A stretch of 64,000 nt of DNA from Linyphia triangularis (lineage: Eukaryota; Arthropoda; Arachnida; Araneae; Linyphiidae): contig OZ021730.1 of assembly GCA_963978545.1 (NCBI GenBank), positions 3,450,201-3,514,200 of the forward strand, in the 5' to 3' direction. Positions 19,901 through 29,634 of this stretch are shown here, one piece after another. A model generated the notes under the pieces. It made no database searches. It had not been told where the DNA came from and worked only from the letters and a program-made list of their open reading frames with translations. How positions within the stretch are numbered: the first letter of the stretch is position 1; every line of letters starts with the position of its first letter. A program made the position numbers and the translations under genes.

Positions 19901-22262
19901 TACTTCTTTCCCTGGCAGCTGCATCAAATACGGGGCGGATCTTAGTAGTTTTAGAAGGTGTATACACTGGTCTATGGGGCATATAATAACCATCATTTTT
20001 AATTTCATTATCTGGGACCTTTTCAATGATTTTTAACCTCTCCCATTCTTTAAATACAGCAACATAGGATTCAAGACAGTCCTTATCAATTATACCTTGA
20101 CACATTCGTTTGTGTCTTTTCAATGTTAAACTTTTATTACTTGGTAATTTGCTTTCAGTTTTAAATGGCAAGGACAATTCATATCTACCATCTGGAAGCA
20201 CATTTAAATTATTCTCAAATTGCTCAATTGCTTTTGCATAACGCATGTTTCCTTTTAAATTCTCCACTGGATCTCGAATACCTATTGTTTCCAGATCCCA
20301 CAATTCTTTGATATTAAAAGTGGACAATTGTGTGGATAACATACTTACCACTGGTTTTGACAATTGTCTTTCACTTATAGCAGGCACTGACATTACAACA
20401 TGTTCCCTAAAATTTTCTTTAATTTTACCCATTAAAGTATATCCTAACTTGGTTTCAACCGCCGTTAAACCACATTCGAGTGTAATGCTCATACCCGTTA
20501 AGATTAACCCAATAGAATCGGCTCCCATTAGTAAATCGATTTCATAATGTGACGAATAAATATCAGGTACATCAATATATTTTTCTTTTAGTTCTGATAG
20601 TACCAATATATTCCTAACCTTAGGTAGACACCCACAAATTTTATTCTCTGAAAGAACTGGAATTTTACAAGAAAAGTCACCCTTTAAACTACTTATTTCA
20701 ACATTATAGAGGGAATGTTGCTTGGGACCCGTCTGCTTCCCCCCAAACAAACCGTGTAACATGATTTGTTTTGCTACAGGTGTCAAGTTCAATTTTTCGA
20801 TTGCCCGTTGAGTAATGTAGGAATTTTCACTACCGCTGTCCAGAAGGCAGCGCAAAACCAGCTCTTTATTTTTATGACTAATTTTAATCATAATTGTTTG
20901 TAAATATTTATTGGATACTTCTGACTGATTAGAAAGCGTATTGCCTATAACTGTGATACTAGGATCAGATTCTACTTTAATGTCTTCAACTTTAATGTCC
21001 TCTTTTTTGGGACACATTAAACTTTGATGGGATTTGTCATCGCAAAAACCGCATTTAATGAATTTATTTCGACAAAATCGTGCCGAATGGTTTAATTTAA
21101 AACATTTAAAACAAGCTTTATTTTTTATAAGAATACTCTTCTTATCCTTTAAAGACATTTTCTGCGCCAAAAAACAGTCAGAACTAAAGTGATTTTGTTT
21201 TGAACAAAATATACATTTAAATTTGGCTGGCCCCTCTTCCTTACCTGCATTAATCAAGACTGCATTTGTGGGCAAAGATGGCTCCTCATCCCTGCGGTTT
21301 GGTAAATTCTTCTGTGGCACTCCAAGTCCCGAGCGAGCAAGTATGATCATCTCCTCACTTTGCACCTCCGAGCGAAGGAAGGACATTAATCTTTCCAAAG
21401 AACGCACGCTTGCGTCAGCTGTTCCACTGGATGCCTCATCAATGGATCGACTCCTTTCCCAGGCACGCAGCACCTGTTCCGGAAGGCAGGACTCCACCAG
21501 GGGTTCCAGAAAATCGGCAAACTTTTCTTTCGAGCAACCCAAACTTTCCAAAGCAAGTAGCTTACTCTCAAGTAAGTCATACAGTTCAGATAGGTCGACT
21601 TTTCCTTTGCCGGATGCGTTTTTCATAACCAGGCTTAGAAGGTCCCGTACATAAATTTGAACGAGTAATTCATCACGACCGAATCTATCCTTCAGTTGAA
21701 CGATAACTTTTGAATAGTTTTCTCTCGTGGGCGGGTAGCTTTCTACCAGCCTCGCCGCTTTAGATTTTGGCACTACACTTTGTAACAAATACTGGAATTT
21801 ATCTTCATCCGGAATATTGTCATCGCTATGAATTTTGCTAAATTGCGACCAAAAGGCTAGAAAATCCTTCGGCTCACCTGTAAATCTTTTCAACTCCAAA
21901 CGGGGTAACTTAAATTTACGTTTTTCTTCCATCGCGTTAGCACTTTTCGATGCGTCAATATTCATGTTAATTTTTAATTCCAGCTGTGTCGAGACCGCAC
22001 AAAATCTGTCCCTGTAGGTTTCCGCTTTTGCAAAATCTTCATCGTAATTCGTCGCCAAATCTTCATCATCCAAGAGAGCTTGTGCAATGTTCTCCTGTAC
22101 GGCTTCCAGGCGAGAAAATTTATCCAATAATTGTTTTTGCAAAAGACATAGTTGGTTTACCGTAGTTTCATCATTTCGTAAAACCTCTTCAACATTATTG
22201 GCACACACCGTGAATGATTGTCTCAAAGCTTTGCGTTTCGTGTTTTCTCCTTCCATAGTCAA
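16959..22262 (-). CDS. BEL/Pao Gag-Pol polyprotein
   Basis: 1767 residues, uninterrupted. In order: a DUF1759-type Gag domain (about 130-290, FTGEPKDFLAFWSQF); three zinc-binding knuckles (CIFC near 354, CFKC near 386, CGFC near 404); an aspartic protease (LLDSGSENSYIT near 476); a reverse transcriptase (about 790-950) with GISGDIEKAFLQL and SFYVDNCVTG near 897; RNase H (HVFVDASKTAF near 1057); integrase with HHCC finger (CHAGT, CVRCRR) and DDE core (GVDLAGPL near 1422, SDNGTNF near 1483, WWERLI near 1525); and a DUF5641 C-terminus (about 1640-1720). It copies element RNA into DNA and inserts it. The second Asp of the usual YxDD box is Asn, which may be normal for this subfamily. Start ATG at 22260-22262 lies 21 bp left of the primer site, as expected. 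Confidence 0.96.
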   Translation of the reverse strand: MTMEGENTKRKALRQSFTVCANNVEEVLRNDETTVNQLCLLQKQLLDKFSRLEAVQENIAQALLDDEDLATNYDEDFAKAETYRDRFCAVSTQLELKINMNIDASKSANAMEEKRKFKLPRLELKRFTGEPKDFLAFWSQFSKIHSDDNIPDEDKFQYLLQSVVPKSKAARLVESYPPTRENYSKVIVQLKDRFGRDELLVQIYVRDLLSLVMKNASGKGKVDLSELYDLLESKLLALESLGCSKEKFADFLEPLVESCLPEQVLRAWERSRSIDEASSGTADASVRSLERLMSFLRSEVQSEEMIILARSGLGVPQKNLPNRRDEEPSLPTNAVLINAGKEEGPAKFKCIFCSKQNHFSSDCFLAQKMSLKDKKSILIKNKACFKCFKLNHSARFCRNKFIKCGFCDDKSHQSLMCPKKEDIKVEDIKVESDPSITVIGNTLSNQSEVSNKYLQTIMIKISHKNKELVLRCLLDSGSENSYITQRAIEKLNLTPVAKQIMLHGLFGGKQTGPKQHSLYNVEISSLKGDFSCKIPVLSENKICGCLPKVRNILVLSELKEKYIDVPDIYSSHYEIDLLMGADSIGLILTGMSITLECGLTAVETKLGYTLMGKIKENFREHVVMSVPAISERQLSKPVVSMLSTQLSTFNIKELWDLETIGIRDPVENLKGNMRYAKAIEQFENNLNVLPDGRYELSLPFKTESKLPSNKSLTLKRHKRMCQGIIDKDCLESYVAVFKEWERLKIIEKVPDNEIKNDGYYMPHRPVYTPSKTTKIRPVFDAAARERSKPSLNDCLHRGPNLIELIPDILDRFRVYPIGISGDIEKAFLQLSITPKHKDFLRFFYPHESEEIIYRHCRVVFGVCSSPFLLAASIKHLLEHSPPQYRDLVNKLRHSFYVDNCVTGVFHAQEIHPFISKSEEIMKMGCFNLRAWESNVKGQGVTKSEGDTNVLGVVWNLDRDTLRCFIDKEQLGKTEQLTKRSMLSAIQRIFDPIGILTAATLQPKVWLQETWKLKLSWDDPLPPDLYNNFNKWFTDISLLEGLEIPRYCEANSSSDMHVFVDASKTAFAACVFLRSKTPFGIKLHLIRAKARVAPSKTVSIPRLELLACCVGARLAKSIQKALDLPDLTTTFWTDSMVALYWIKHYGEWSIFVANRVREIGEITPSENWRHVPGHLNPADVISRGCSPRYLLDSKWCEGPAWLIEDSKNWPTTEINCAVKEVDSERRKVKLCHINVNNEEWYSNKFSNYHSIIRLTAWIKRFLDNCRKTPENRATGKLSCTEIERAEKVLIRSEQSKFFPDPNCVPIINVFKDDEGLLRVKTRITERKDDHCFLSPILLPENCTLTVRLIQYLHHTNCHAGTQILLSIIREKYWILKARKTVRNIGRKCVRCRRYSAKPAVTEPVALPPDRVRDTNVFEVLGVDLAGPLFLQNGEKVWIVLYTCAVFRAVHLELITSLSTENFLLSFRRFIARRGRPKIVYSDNGTNFRGAVAEFKNLDWESIERETEIQQIKWKFIPPTSAWWGGWWERLIRVVKDLLKRTLGNAILSYEELLTVLCDCESIINSRPLTYISEDSEDLVAITPAMFLMSNSSLDVTDLDLSDFAKFQKRVKFRSKLLKDLRSRFRKEYLGLLVEKSQKPSSRFLTVGEVVLIENPNKKGLYWPLAKVLELIPGRDGKIRSLRLKCGNSIIIRPIQRVFPLEVQSEDIPVAVTTPSDVPDVTDDPVQGPVNAESIPDASADDIHGISRYGRKVKPPKRLDLLNVTLFFE

Positions 22263-22282
22263 TCTTTAAATCGTTTTAAAGT

Positions 22283-22300
22283 CAAAAGTCGCGGACGCCA
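22283..22300 (-). promoter_or_regulatory. BEL/Pao primer-binding site
   Basis: Ten bases inside the 5' LTR the minus strand reads TGGCGTCCGCGACTTTTG, i.e. TGG plus complement to a tRNA 3' end. Other BEL elements use a similar TGGCG-start site. The matching tRNA was not identified. Confidence 0.7.
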
Positions 22301-22310
22301 CAAAAATATG

Positions 22311-22577
22311 TGTAGGATCTCACTTGGATCCTTTTTCAGGTTCAAATTATGGAAGGTAACAAACGCCAGCACACTTAAGAAACGAGAGCAAAATCCTTCA
22401 CGTCTTTCTTTAATTACAACAAGTTTAGAACTAGAACAAGAACATATATAAAATAACCGTTTTTACATTCTAAAAAAAAAGATTATCGTCTGCACTTTTT
22501 CAGTTCGTAACAGAATTCAGAACAAGCCGAATAGTACAAAAGTCAATTCTTATAAGCAACTCCATGATGACGTAACA
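22311..22577 (-). repeat. BEL/Pao 5' LTR
   Basis: 267 bp, identical to the 16666-16932 copy. On the element's own strand it starts TGTTACGTCATCATGG. It would hold the promoter for the polyprotein transcript. Confidence 0.95.
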
Positions 22578-22582
22578 GTGTA

Positions 22583-25340
22583 CTATAAAGTTAAAAGAAA
22601 AAACTGTTGCTGTAGCAAATACTAAAAACAGTTTGTATTGTATTAAATACACAAAAGGCATTAAGTGCAACTGATTGCAATTCTTTCTGTATACATGAAT
22701 GGCACAAAATATTAGGCCATCGAGATATTCAAACTATAAAGAAAGTGGCGAATAAATATTTAGCCACAGGATTAAAGATAAAACCTTGGAAACACACTGA
22801 TGTATGCGAGATCTACATTAAAGGGAAAATGACGAAAACATCGTTTCCAAAGAAATCGACGACAGAAACCTCAGAATTGTTTGAGTTGGTTCATTCGGAT
22901 GTTTGCGGACCGATTCAGGTTGCAACACCAAGTGGAAACAGATATATACTTACACTAATCGATGATTTTAGCAGGTATACTAAAATTTATTTGTTGAAGA
23001 ATAAGTCGGAAGTTTCAAGAAACATAATTCATTATGTGAAACAGATTCAGACTATGTTCGGGAAAACACCTAAGTGCATAAGAACAGACAGGGTGGTGAA
23101 TACATGAATGCTGAAGTGGATAAAATCTTTATTGATTAGGGAATACAGAGACAAACCTCGGCACCATATACACCTCAGCAGAATGGGACTGCGGAACGTA
23201 AGAACAGATACCTTATTGAAATGACAAGATGTTTACTTCTAGAATCAGGTCTTGAAAATAAATATTGGGGAGAAGCTATTCAGACTGCCAACTTCCTACA
23301 GAACAGACTGCCAACAAAACATCATGAAGTTACACCCTACGAGTTATGGCATGGAGAAAAAGCAAGTCTGGTGGTAATCAAGACATTTGGCATTAAAGCT
23401 TACACTCTTATCCCAGAAGGACAAAGATTAAAGTTAGACAACAAAGCAAAATTGATGACATTTGTGGGTTATCAAGAGGGATGTAAAGCCTACAGATTGT
23501 TAGACAGAAAGACCAACAAGATTACCATCAGTAAACATGTGAAGTTTGTAGTCGATTTCGAGTCTGAAAGTCAAAAGGAAACCATACTAGACAATTTAGT
23601 TGAAGAACAAGAACCAAGTCAATTCGAACTTGAGGGGGAGACCAACTCTTCGGCATATTTTGATTTTGAGGAAACAAATGAAACAGATGAAGAAACCAAT
23701 ATGCTCAGAAGATCAAATCGAGTTAGAAAAGCACCTGAAAGATTAATTGAAACAATCCAAATGTATAAGGAAGATGAAACTCAAGAAGCAGAACCAAAAA
23801 CATATGAAGCAGCGATCAAATCTAAAGATGCTGAATCTTGGAGTAATGCAATGAAAGAAGAAATAAATTCACTGAAGGAAAGCAGAACTTGGTAATTGAC
23901 AAAACTTCCACCAAATAAAGAAGCAATAGGCAGCAAGTGGGTTTTCAAGAGAAAAATTGATGAAAACGGACATGTAGACAGATTTAAGGCCAGATTGGGT
24001 GCGCTGGGATTTTCTCAAAAATTTGGCGAAGAATATGATGAAGTTTTCACACCTGTTGTACGCCAGACTACATTTCGAACTTTGTTAACTATTGCAGGAA
24101 AAAGAAAAATGGAAGTTAATCAGTATGACATTCAGACAGCATACTTAAATGGCGATCTACATCATGATGTATACATGAAACAGCCAAAAGGATATGAAGA
24201 ACCAGGAAAGCAACATCTTGTTTGTAAACTTCAGAAGAGTTTATATGGTTTGAAACAGGGTGCAAACGAATGGAATAAGAAACTCCATGACAGCTTCATG
24301 AAAATGAGCTTCAAGCAGAGTAAGACAGACCCATGTCTATATTCGAAACATTCAAATGGAGCCTGGACCTATATTCTTGTGTATGTTGACGATGTGATTG
24401 CAGCCAGCAAAGAAAGTTTAAACTTAAGGGAATTTGAATTGGAACTTATGAAACAATTCAAAATGAAGAACCTGGGACATTTAAATTTTTATTTGGGTTT
24501 ACAAATTGATCGAGATGATGAAGAACTTTTCTATGTGCATCAAACAAACTACATCAATCGAAAAATAAAGGAGTTTGGGTTAGAGGATTCGAAACCAACA
24601 AGAATACCTTTGGAGCCAAAAGATACTTAAAGAGAAATGAAGTTGAAGATCCATTGGAAACAAATACAGTCTATCGAGCAGCTATAGGATCACTACTTTA
24701 CATTTCATCTAATACAAGACCAGATATATCAGTTAGTATATCAATTCTAGCTAGTAAAGTTAGCAGACCAACTCAAAGTGACTGGACAGAAGTTAAACTA
24801 GTATTTCGATACTTGAAAACTACAGTGCACAAAAGACTAAAGTTAGGTTCAGATCTACACAGTAAAACTTGCATTCTAGAAGGGTATGTGGATGCCAATT
24901 GGGCAGGATCTGAGGGAAGAAGATCACAGAGTAGTTATTTGTTCCAACCATATGGAGGGATAATATGTTGGTCAAGCAAGATACAGCCATCAGTTTCTTT
25001 ATCGAGTGCAGAAGCTGAGTATGTAGCTCTTGCAGAATCAGCACAAGAAGCTAATATGGTTAAACAGACTATTGAGGGATTTTCATGAAGCAGCTACGGT
25101 ACCTATAACCATATTTGAAGACAATCAGAGCTGCATCAAAATGCTTACGAGTGGAAGGTTTAGTCAGCGCACCAAACACATTGACATTAAGTATCATTTT
25201 GTTCGTGAACTTTTGTAACTAATGATTTTCTGTCGGTATTATACTGCCCAACTGATGTCATTAAAGCTGACTTATTGACGAAGCCTCTTGAAGCAGTTAA
25301 GACTGCAAAATTTTCAAAAGGAATGGGGTTGATGGAATAG
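22583..25340 (+). pseudogene. Copia-1 pol remnant (integrase, RT, RNase H) right of the BEL insertion
   Basis: Continues the polyprotein after the BEL element. The GAG-pre-integrase histidine region is followed by the integrase start (ELVHSDVCGPIQV), a frameshift near 23085-23105 at the second catalytic Asp, TAG at 23138, then APYTPQQNGTAERKNRY with the catalytic Glu. A second broken block ends SRTW then TAA at 23893. The RT is well preserved from there (QYDIQTAYLNGDL, ILVYVDDVIAAS) to 24628, where the frame shifts. RNase H follows (GYVDANWAGSEG, SSAEAEYVALAE), with another shift near 25085. Domain order identifies it as Ty1/Copia. It is non-functional. Confidence 0.92.
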
Positions 25341-25356
25341 AAATATTGAGGGGGAG

Positions 25357-25531
25357 TGTTAGAATATTTTAAATTCAATATTTCATGTAACTCTCTATTC
25401 TTAAGCCACTATATATTCTTTTGTACAACTCAACTCCGTTCACTTCTTCTTAAGCTTCAAAACAAAATCTTCTGAAAATAAAAAACCATTTTTCATCTTA
25501 AAGTTATTTCTGAGTTATTTCAAGTCCAATA
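25357..25531 (+). repeat. Copia-1 3' LTR
   Basis: 175 bp, preceded by a purine-rich tract (GAGGGGGAG, about 25348-25356) that fits the polypurine primer. It ends CCAATA before the GGTAG flank. Confidence 0.92.
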
Positions 25532-25563
25532 GGTAGGATTAATTGCCACCGGACACTCTTGCC
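25532..25563 (-). pseudogene. 32-bp Gypsy island between two Copia insertions
   Basis: On the minus strand this stretch encodes KSVRWQLIL, which joins in frame to the RWESDDG end of the Gypsy piece that resumes at 29630, and leads towards the integrase zinc finger in the piece ending at 15279. It proves that both Copia elements entered the same Gypsy copy. Confidence 0.85.
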
Positions 25564-25766
25564 TGTTGAAGTTGTATTTATAAGAAAAATAATAGTGTAA
25601 TTGTTTTTTGTTATGTGGCAACACTTCTGAATATCTTTGGATTCAAAATTGATAGAAGCTCAGTTGAGCGGATTTGTTTTACTTGAAATAAAGTTCATGG
25701 AAAACGTACTTCACAATTTAGCAAGCTTTTATATTTAATATATACTTTAATCTTAAAAAATTAACA
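25564..25766 (+). repeat. Copia-2 5' LTR
   Basis: 203 bp, TGTTGAAGTTGTATTTATAA to TTAACA, with TG...CA ends. A six-A run near the end has five A in the 3' LTR; no other difference seen. Confidence 0.95.
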
Positions 25767-25788
25767 GGTTATGGGATCACAGTCACGC
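25767..25788 (+). promoter_or_regulatory. Copia-2 primer-binding site
   Basis: GGTTATGGGATCACAG directly follows the 5' LTR. GGTTATGGG matches the Copia primer site that pairs with the anticodon-stem half of initiator tRNA-Met. Confidence 0.75.
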
Positions 25789-26013
25789 TAAATGCGCTGC
25801 TATGATTAAAGTAATGCTTGAATTTGCTGAAGTTTCAGAAGTTAGTAGGATGGTTTTTCACTAACGGCAAGAACTGTAAGTTTTTCTTCCTAATTATTCA
25901 AGTCCTGAAATCACTTTTGTTTAAAGACAACCCTTGAGGGAATTATATGATTGAAGTGGACTAGTTAGTGAAGTGTTTATAAGATTACTATATCGTAAAG
26001 TGAAACACTAATT

Positions 26014-28347
26014 ATGGAGATAGGAAAGTTACAGACTAAGCCTTTATGTGGAGAAGCTGACTGGCCGATGTGGAAGTATAGAATAAAATTTGCTTTAAAT
26101 TATTATGCCGATGCCTTAGAAGTTATCGAAGGAAAAATAATTCAACCAAATCAGCCGCTAGAAGGAGCTGATGAAGCAATTTTGAAGAAATACGAAGAAG
26201 ATCTTTCACGATATAAAAAGGCTAACACTTGTGCCATGATGGTAATAACGAATTCCATGAATGAAGAAACCATGCAGAAAATCACGAGGTTTGATAATGC
26301 TAGAGAAGTATGGTTAGAGCTTCATAAGTTATTTGAAGCAACATCTGACAACCAACTGTATAACATTTGCCTACAATTTTTCAAGTGTAAGTGGACAATG
26401 AACGACAGTATGGCTGCTCATTTATCAAAATTAAAGAACCTCTGGAGTGAATTAAATTTAGGTCTTGAAAGAAAGCAAGAAACTAAATTGCCTCAGATGT
26501 TATTAATTTGCAAGATTTTAGACACACTACCTCAAGAGTATCGTTCTTTCAAGTCAAGTTGGCTACTTCTGAATGAAGATAAAAGAACAATTGATGAGTT
26601 GACAACTCAGTTATGTTCTCAAGAAAGAGAATTTAAAGAAGAAAAGTTAAAAGGTGATGTCCAAAATCAAGATGCATCAGAAGCTAAAGCAAGTAGAATA
26701 AGGACAGCTTTCAAGAGCAAAAAGCAGATAGGAAAATGCAATTATTGTCATCAGAATGGACACTGGGTAAAATTCTGTCGAAAATGGATAGCTGATGGAA
26801 GACCAGCAAAGCTTAATAAGAATGATAAAGTCTCAAGAAAAGATGATGTCATAGCAAGTGTATCCATGTTAGCTCTAGACGAAAAAGTATTTTCATCTGA
26901 AGAAAACTGTTATGACTGGTTTGTGGATAACGGAGCATCAAAACATATCACTAATAATAGTAGTTACTTCACAGAATTTGAAAAATTTGACACCCCACAT
27001 GGAGTTACTGCTGCAAATGGCGAAGTACTACCAGCTGTAGGTAAAGGAACTTTGAAAATTGTGACAAGAGTAAAACAAGAGAAGCAATTCAAAGAACTTA
27101 AAGAAGTCTGGTTTGTTCCAGGTATTAGTAAGAACCTATTCTCAGTACTGGCAGCTCAAGATAAGAATAGAAACAGTAGATTTGAGTCAACCGCAAAAGA
27201 GTGTTGGTTGAAAATCAACAACAAGGCTGTACTCTATGGTACAAGAAGCATAAGGGGTGGTCTATATAAAGTTCACATGGAGGTACTTATTCCGAAGAAT
27301 CCAGTAGAAGTAAATACAGTTATTACAGGCGATTCTGTTCTGCAATTATACCACGAGCGTTGGGGTCACCAAGACAAAAGGCATATTAAGAATGTTCTAG
27401 AACAACAAATGAATCTCAAAGTTGAGTTAGACAATCAGCTATGTGAAGCATGTATATACGGCAAAGCACATCGTTTGAAATTTGGTACTAGACAGAAGAC
27501 CACAAGACCTGGAGAACTTATCTCAGCAGATGTTTGTGGACCGTTTGATGAATCTTTTAGAAGATATCGTTACTTTGTAGTCTTTAAAGATCATTTCACT
27601 AAATTTAGATATCTATTTTTCCTACGTCAAAAATCAGAAGTTGCAGAAGCTATTGAAAATATGATCTCCCATGCTAAAAATTTAGGACACAACATCAAAG
27701 AGTTCTTAAGTGACAATGGCGGGGAATTTGATAATGAAAATGTTAGAAGTATCCTGAAGAAAAGTGGAATAGTTCAAAGATTAACTGCCCCCTAGACTCC
27801 ACAGCAAAATGGTGGAAGTGAGCGTGAAAACAGAACGTTGGTAGAAATGGCAAGGACTTTGAAAAATTCAAATTCAGAAATTAACTTTCCTTCGTCATTA
27901 TGGGCAGAGCTTATTAGTACATCTGTGTATATTTTGAACAGAACAGGAAAGAGTTCTTTTTCAAATGTAAGTCCTTATGAAGCTTGGATAGGACAAAAAC
28001 CTCGAGTAAAACATATGCGTATAGTTGGATCATTATGTTATGCTCACATACCTGATCAGAAACGCAGGAAAATGGATAAAAAAGCAATAAAGGGTTACCT
28101 ATTAGGATATGATGGAGATGAAAGATATCGTATCTGGATAAGAGAAATAAACACAGTTATCTGCTCTCGAGATGTGGTATTTCAAGAGAAACCACTGAAA
28201 AACTGTGAAAATCCGATAGAAATACCTTTGCTTGAACAGTTACCTGAATCCGAAAATGAGGAAAAGCATGAACAAGAAGATTCAGAAGATCAAACTAGTT
28301 CAGAGAATGAAAACGAAGATGAAAAGGAACGTATACTATGGAGTTAA
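26014..28347 (+). pseudogene. Copia-2 gag, protease and integrase frame
   Basis: ATG at 26014 opens a 593-codon frame. It contains a Copia-type Gag (WPMWKYRIKFALNYY), a CCHC knuckle (CNYCHQNGHWVKFC, residue about 242), a protease box (WFVDNGASKHIT near 305), a pre-integrase zinc region (HERWGHQDKRH near 445) and the integrase core start (ISADVCGPF, SDNGGEFDN). A TAG at 27793 cuts the frame just before TPQQNGGSERENRT, which holds the catalytic Glu. The rest of the integrase and the acidic linker stay open to 28347. The protease has Asn where many relatives have Ser/Thr after the catalytic Asp. A frameshift near 28338 separates this block from the RT. Confidence 0.9.
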
Positions 28348-29352
28348 GAAAACGCAGTGAATTAAAGAAGCCTAAACGTTTTGAAGATTATATGATGGCA
28401 TCTGAAGTTTTTATTTGTGATGTGAATGAACCACAATCATATGAAGAAGCTATTATTTGCAAAGAACAAAAATTCTGGGAAAAGGCCATGGAATCTGAAA
28501 TTAGTTCTTTAAAGGAAAATGACACATGGACACTAGAAACACTTCCAGATAAAGCAAAAGCTCTTCCTTGCAAATGGGTTTTTCGAATTAAGAAAAATCC
28601 GGATGGCACCATCGATAAATACAAGGCGAGACTTGTGATTAAAGGGTTCAAACAGAGACATGGTATTGATTATGATCAGACCTTCAGTCCAATCCCAAAG
28701 CTAGGAACTGTGCGTTCACTCATAAGCATTGCAGCCAGTGAGAAGATGCATACTCGACCTGGCATACTCGATTAGTGTTTTATCACGCAAATTTGAAAAT
28801 CCCTCTAAAGAAGACTGGATTAAGGTAAAGCGTGTTTTTAGGTACATTGCAAGCACTAAGCAAAAATGCATCAACTATAAGTCAAACTACAGACCAGGAG
28901 TTTTAGAATGCTTCAGTGATGCTGACTTTGGAGGTTGCATACAGACAGGCAGATCAACAAGTGGGGTTATATCTCTATATGCAGGAGGTGCAATATCTTG
29001 GTTACGTCAACGTCAAGCTATGGTAGCAACATCAACGACTGAAGCTGAGATAGTTGCAGCAAACGAAGCTGCAAAAGAGTTGATTTGGCTGAAGAGACTC
29101 ATCAGTGGAGTTTCCTCCCTGAAAGAAGTGCCGACAATTTTTGTTGATAACAGTGCTGCAGTTAAACTGGCTCAGAACCCTGAATTTCATCGTAGAACGA
29201 AGCACATCAGCTTAAAGCATTTCTTCATTCGTGAAAAAGTATTAGAAGGAGAAATTAATGTACAACAGCTTTCAACAGAAATACAAGTTGCTGATTTAAT
29301 GACAAAGCCCTTACACAAACCAAGACTGCTGATGCTGTGTGAAAAGATGTGA
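28338..29352 (+). pseudogene. Copia-2 RT start and RNase H, RT core deleted
   Basis: The frame opens with LRKRSELKKPKRFEDYM, then the RT N-terminal part (WVFRIKKNPDGTIDKYKARL, GIDYDQTFSPIPK). Just after SLISIAASEKMH near 28750 the sequence jumps to DLAYSISVLSRKF, which normally comes roughly 200 residues later. The RT palm with the catalytic Asp residues (motif A and YVDD) is therefore absent, and the frame shifts at the junction. Copia RNase H follows (CFSDADFGGC, STTEAEIVAANEA, VDNSAAVKLAQN) and ends at 29352. The element could only have moved with RT supplied in trans, unless the deletion came after insertion. Confidence 0.9.
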
Positions 29353-29427
29353 CCTGTGTGAAATTCAGAAGTGTAACTTAGGACTCTTAATTTAAAAGTG
29401 TAAATTTTTCTTTTAAATAAGGGGAAG

Positions 29428-29629
29428 TGTTGAAGTTGTATTTATAAGAAAAATAATAGTGTAATTGTTTTTTGTTATGTGGCAACACTTCTGAATATCT
29501 TTGGATTCAAAATTGATAGAAGCTCAGTTGAGCGGATTTGTTTTACTTGAAATAAAGTTCATGGAAAACGTACTTCACAATTTAGCAAGCTTTTATATTT
29601 AATATATACTTTAATCTTAAAAATTAACA
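29428..29629 (+). repeat. Copia-2 3' LTR
   Basis: 202 bp, preceded by the purine tract AAATAAGGGGAAG (polypurine primer) and followed by the TTGCC duplication. Confidence 0.95.
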
Positions 29630-29634
29630 TTGCC

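Larger units (their letters stand above)
16666..22577 (-). mobile_element. Intact BEL/Pao LTR retrotransposon inserted in Copia-1
   Basis: Two identical 267-bp LTRs bound one 1767-codon open frame on the minus strand. A perfect GTGTA duplication flanks the element (16661-16665 and 22578-22582), and Copia-1 sequence resumes directly outside. The primer site and all expected pol domains are present. Identical LTRs indicate a very recent insertion, the youngest event in the nested stack. Confidence 0.96.
15280..25531 (+). mobile_element. Copia-1 LTR retrotransposon, plus strand, split by a BEL/Pao element
   Basis: Two 175-bp LTRs (TGTTAGAATATT...CCAATA) bound Ty1/Copia gag-pol remnants in the Copia order: gag, zinc knuckle, protease, integrase, RT, RNase H. 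The LTRs differ by one substitution and two 3-bp indels. Flanks are GGGAG (15275-15279) and GGTAG (25532-25536), a probable 5-bp duplication with one change. The body is interrupted in the pre-integrase region by the BEL element at 16666-22577 with its GTGTA duplication. Several stops and frameshifts make it non-functional. Confidence 0.92.
25564..29629 (+). mobile_element. Copia-2 LTR retrotransposon with deleted RT core
   Basis: Bounded by LTRs of 203 and 202 bp that differ by a single A in an A-run. A perfect TTGCC duplication flanks it (25559-25563 and 29630-29634). It holds a long gag-protease-integrase frame, then a pol with the central RT removed, then RNase H. It is a different family from Copia-1, as LTR and protein sequences differ. 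The near-identical LTRs show a recent insertion despite the internal deletion. Confidence 0.95.

Noticed and set aside
18913..21654. Several + strand frames of 60-143 codons
   Set aside because: They are opposite-strand shadows of the intact BEL polyprotein.
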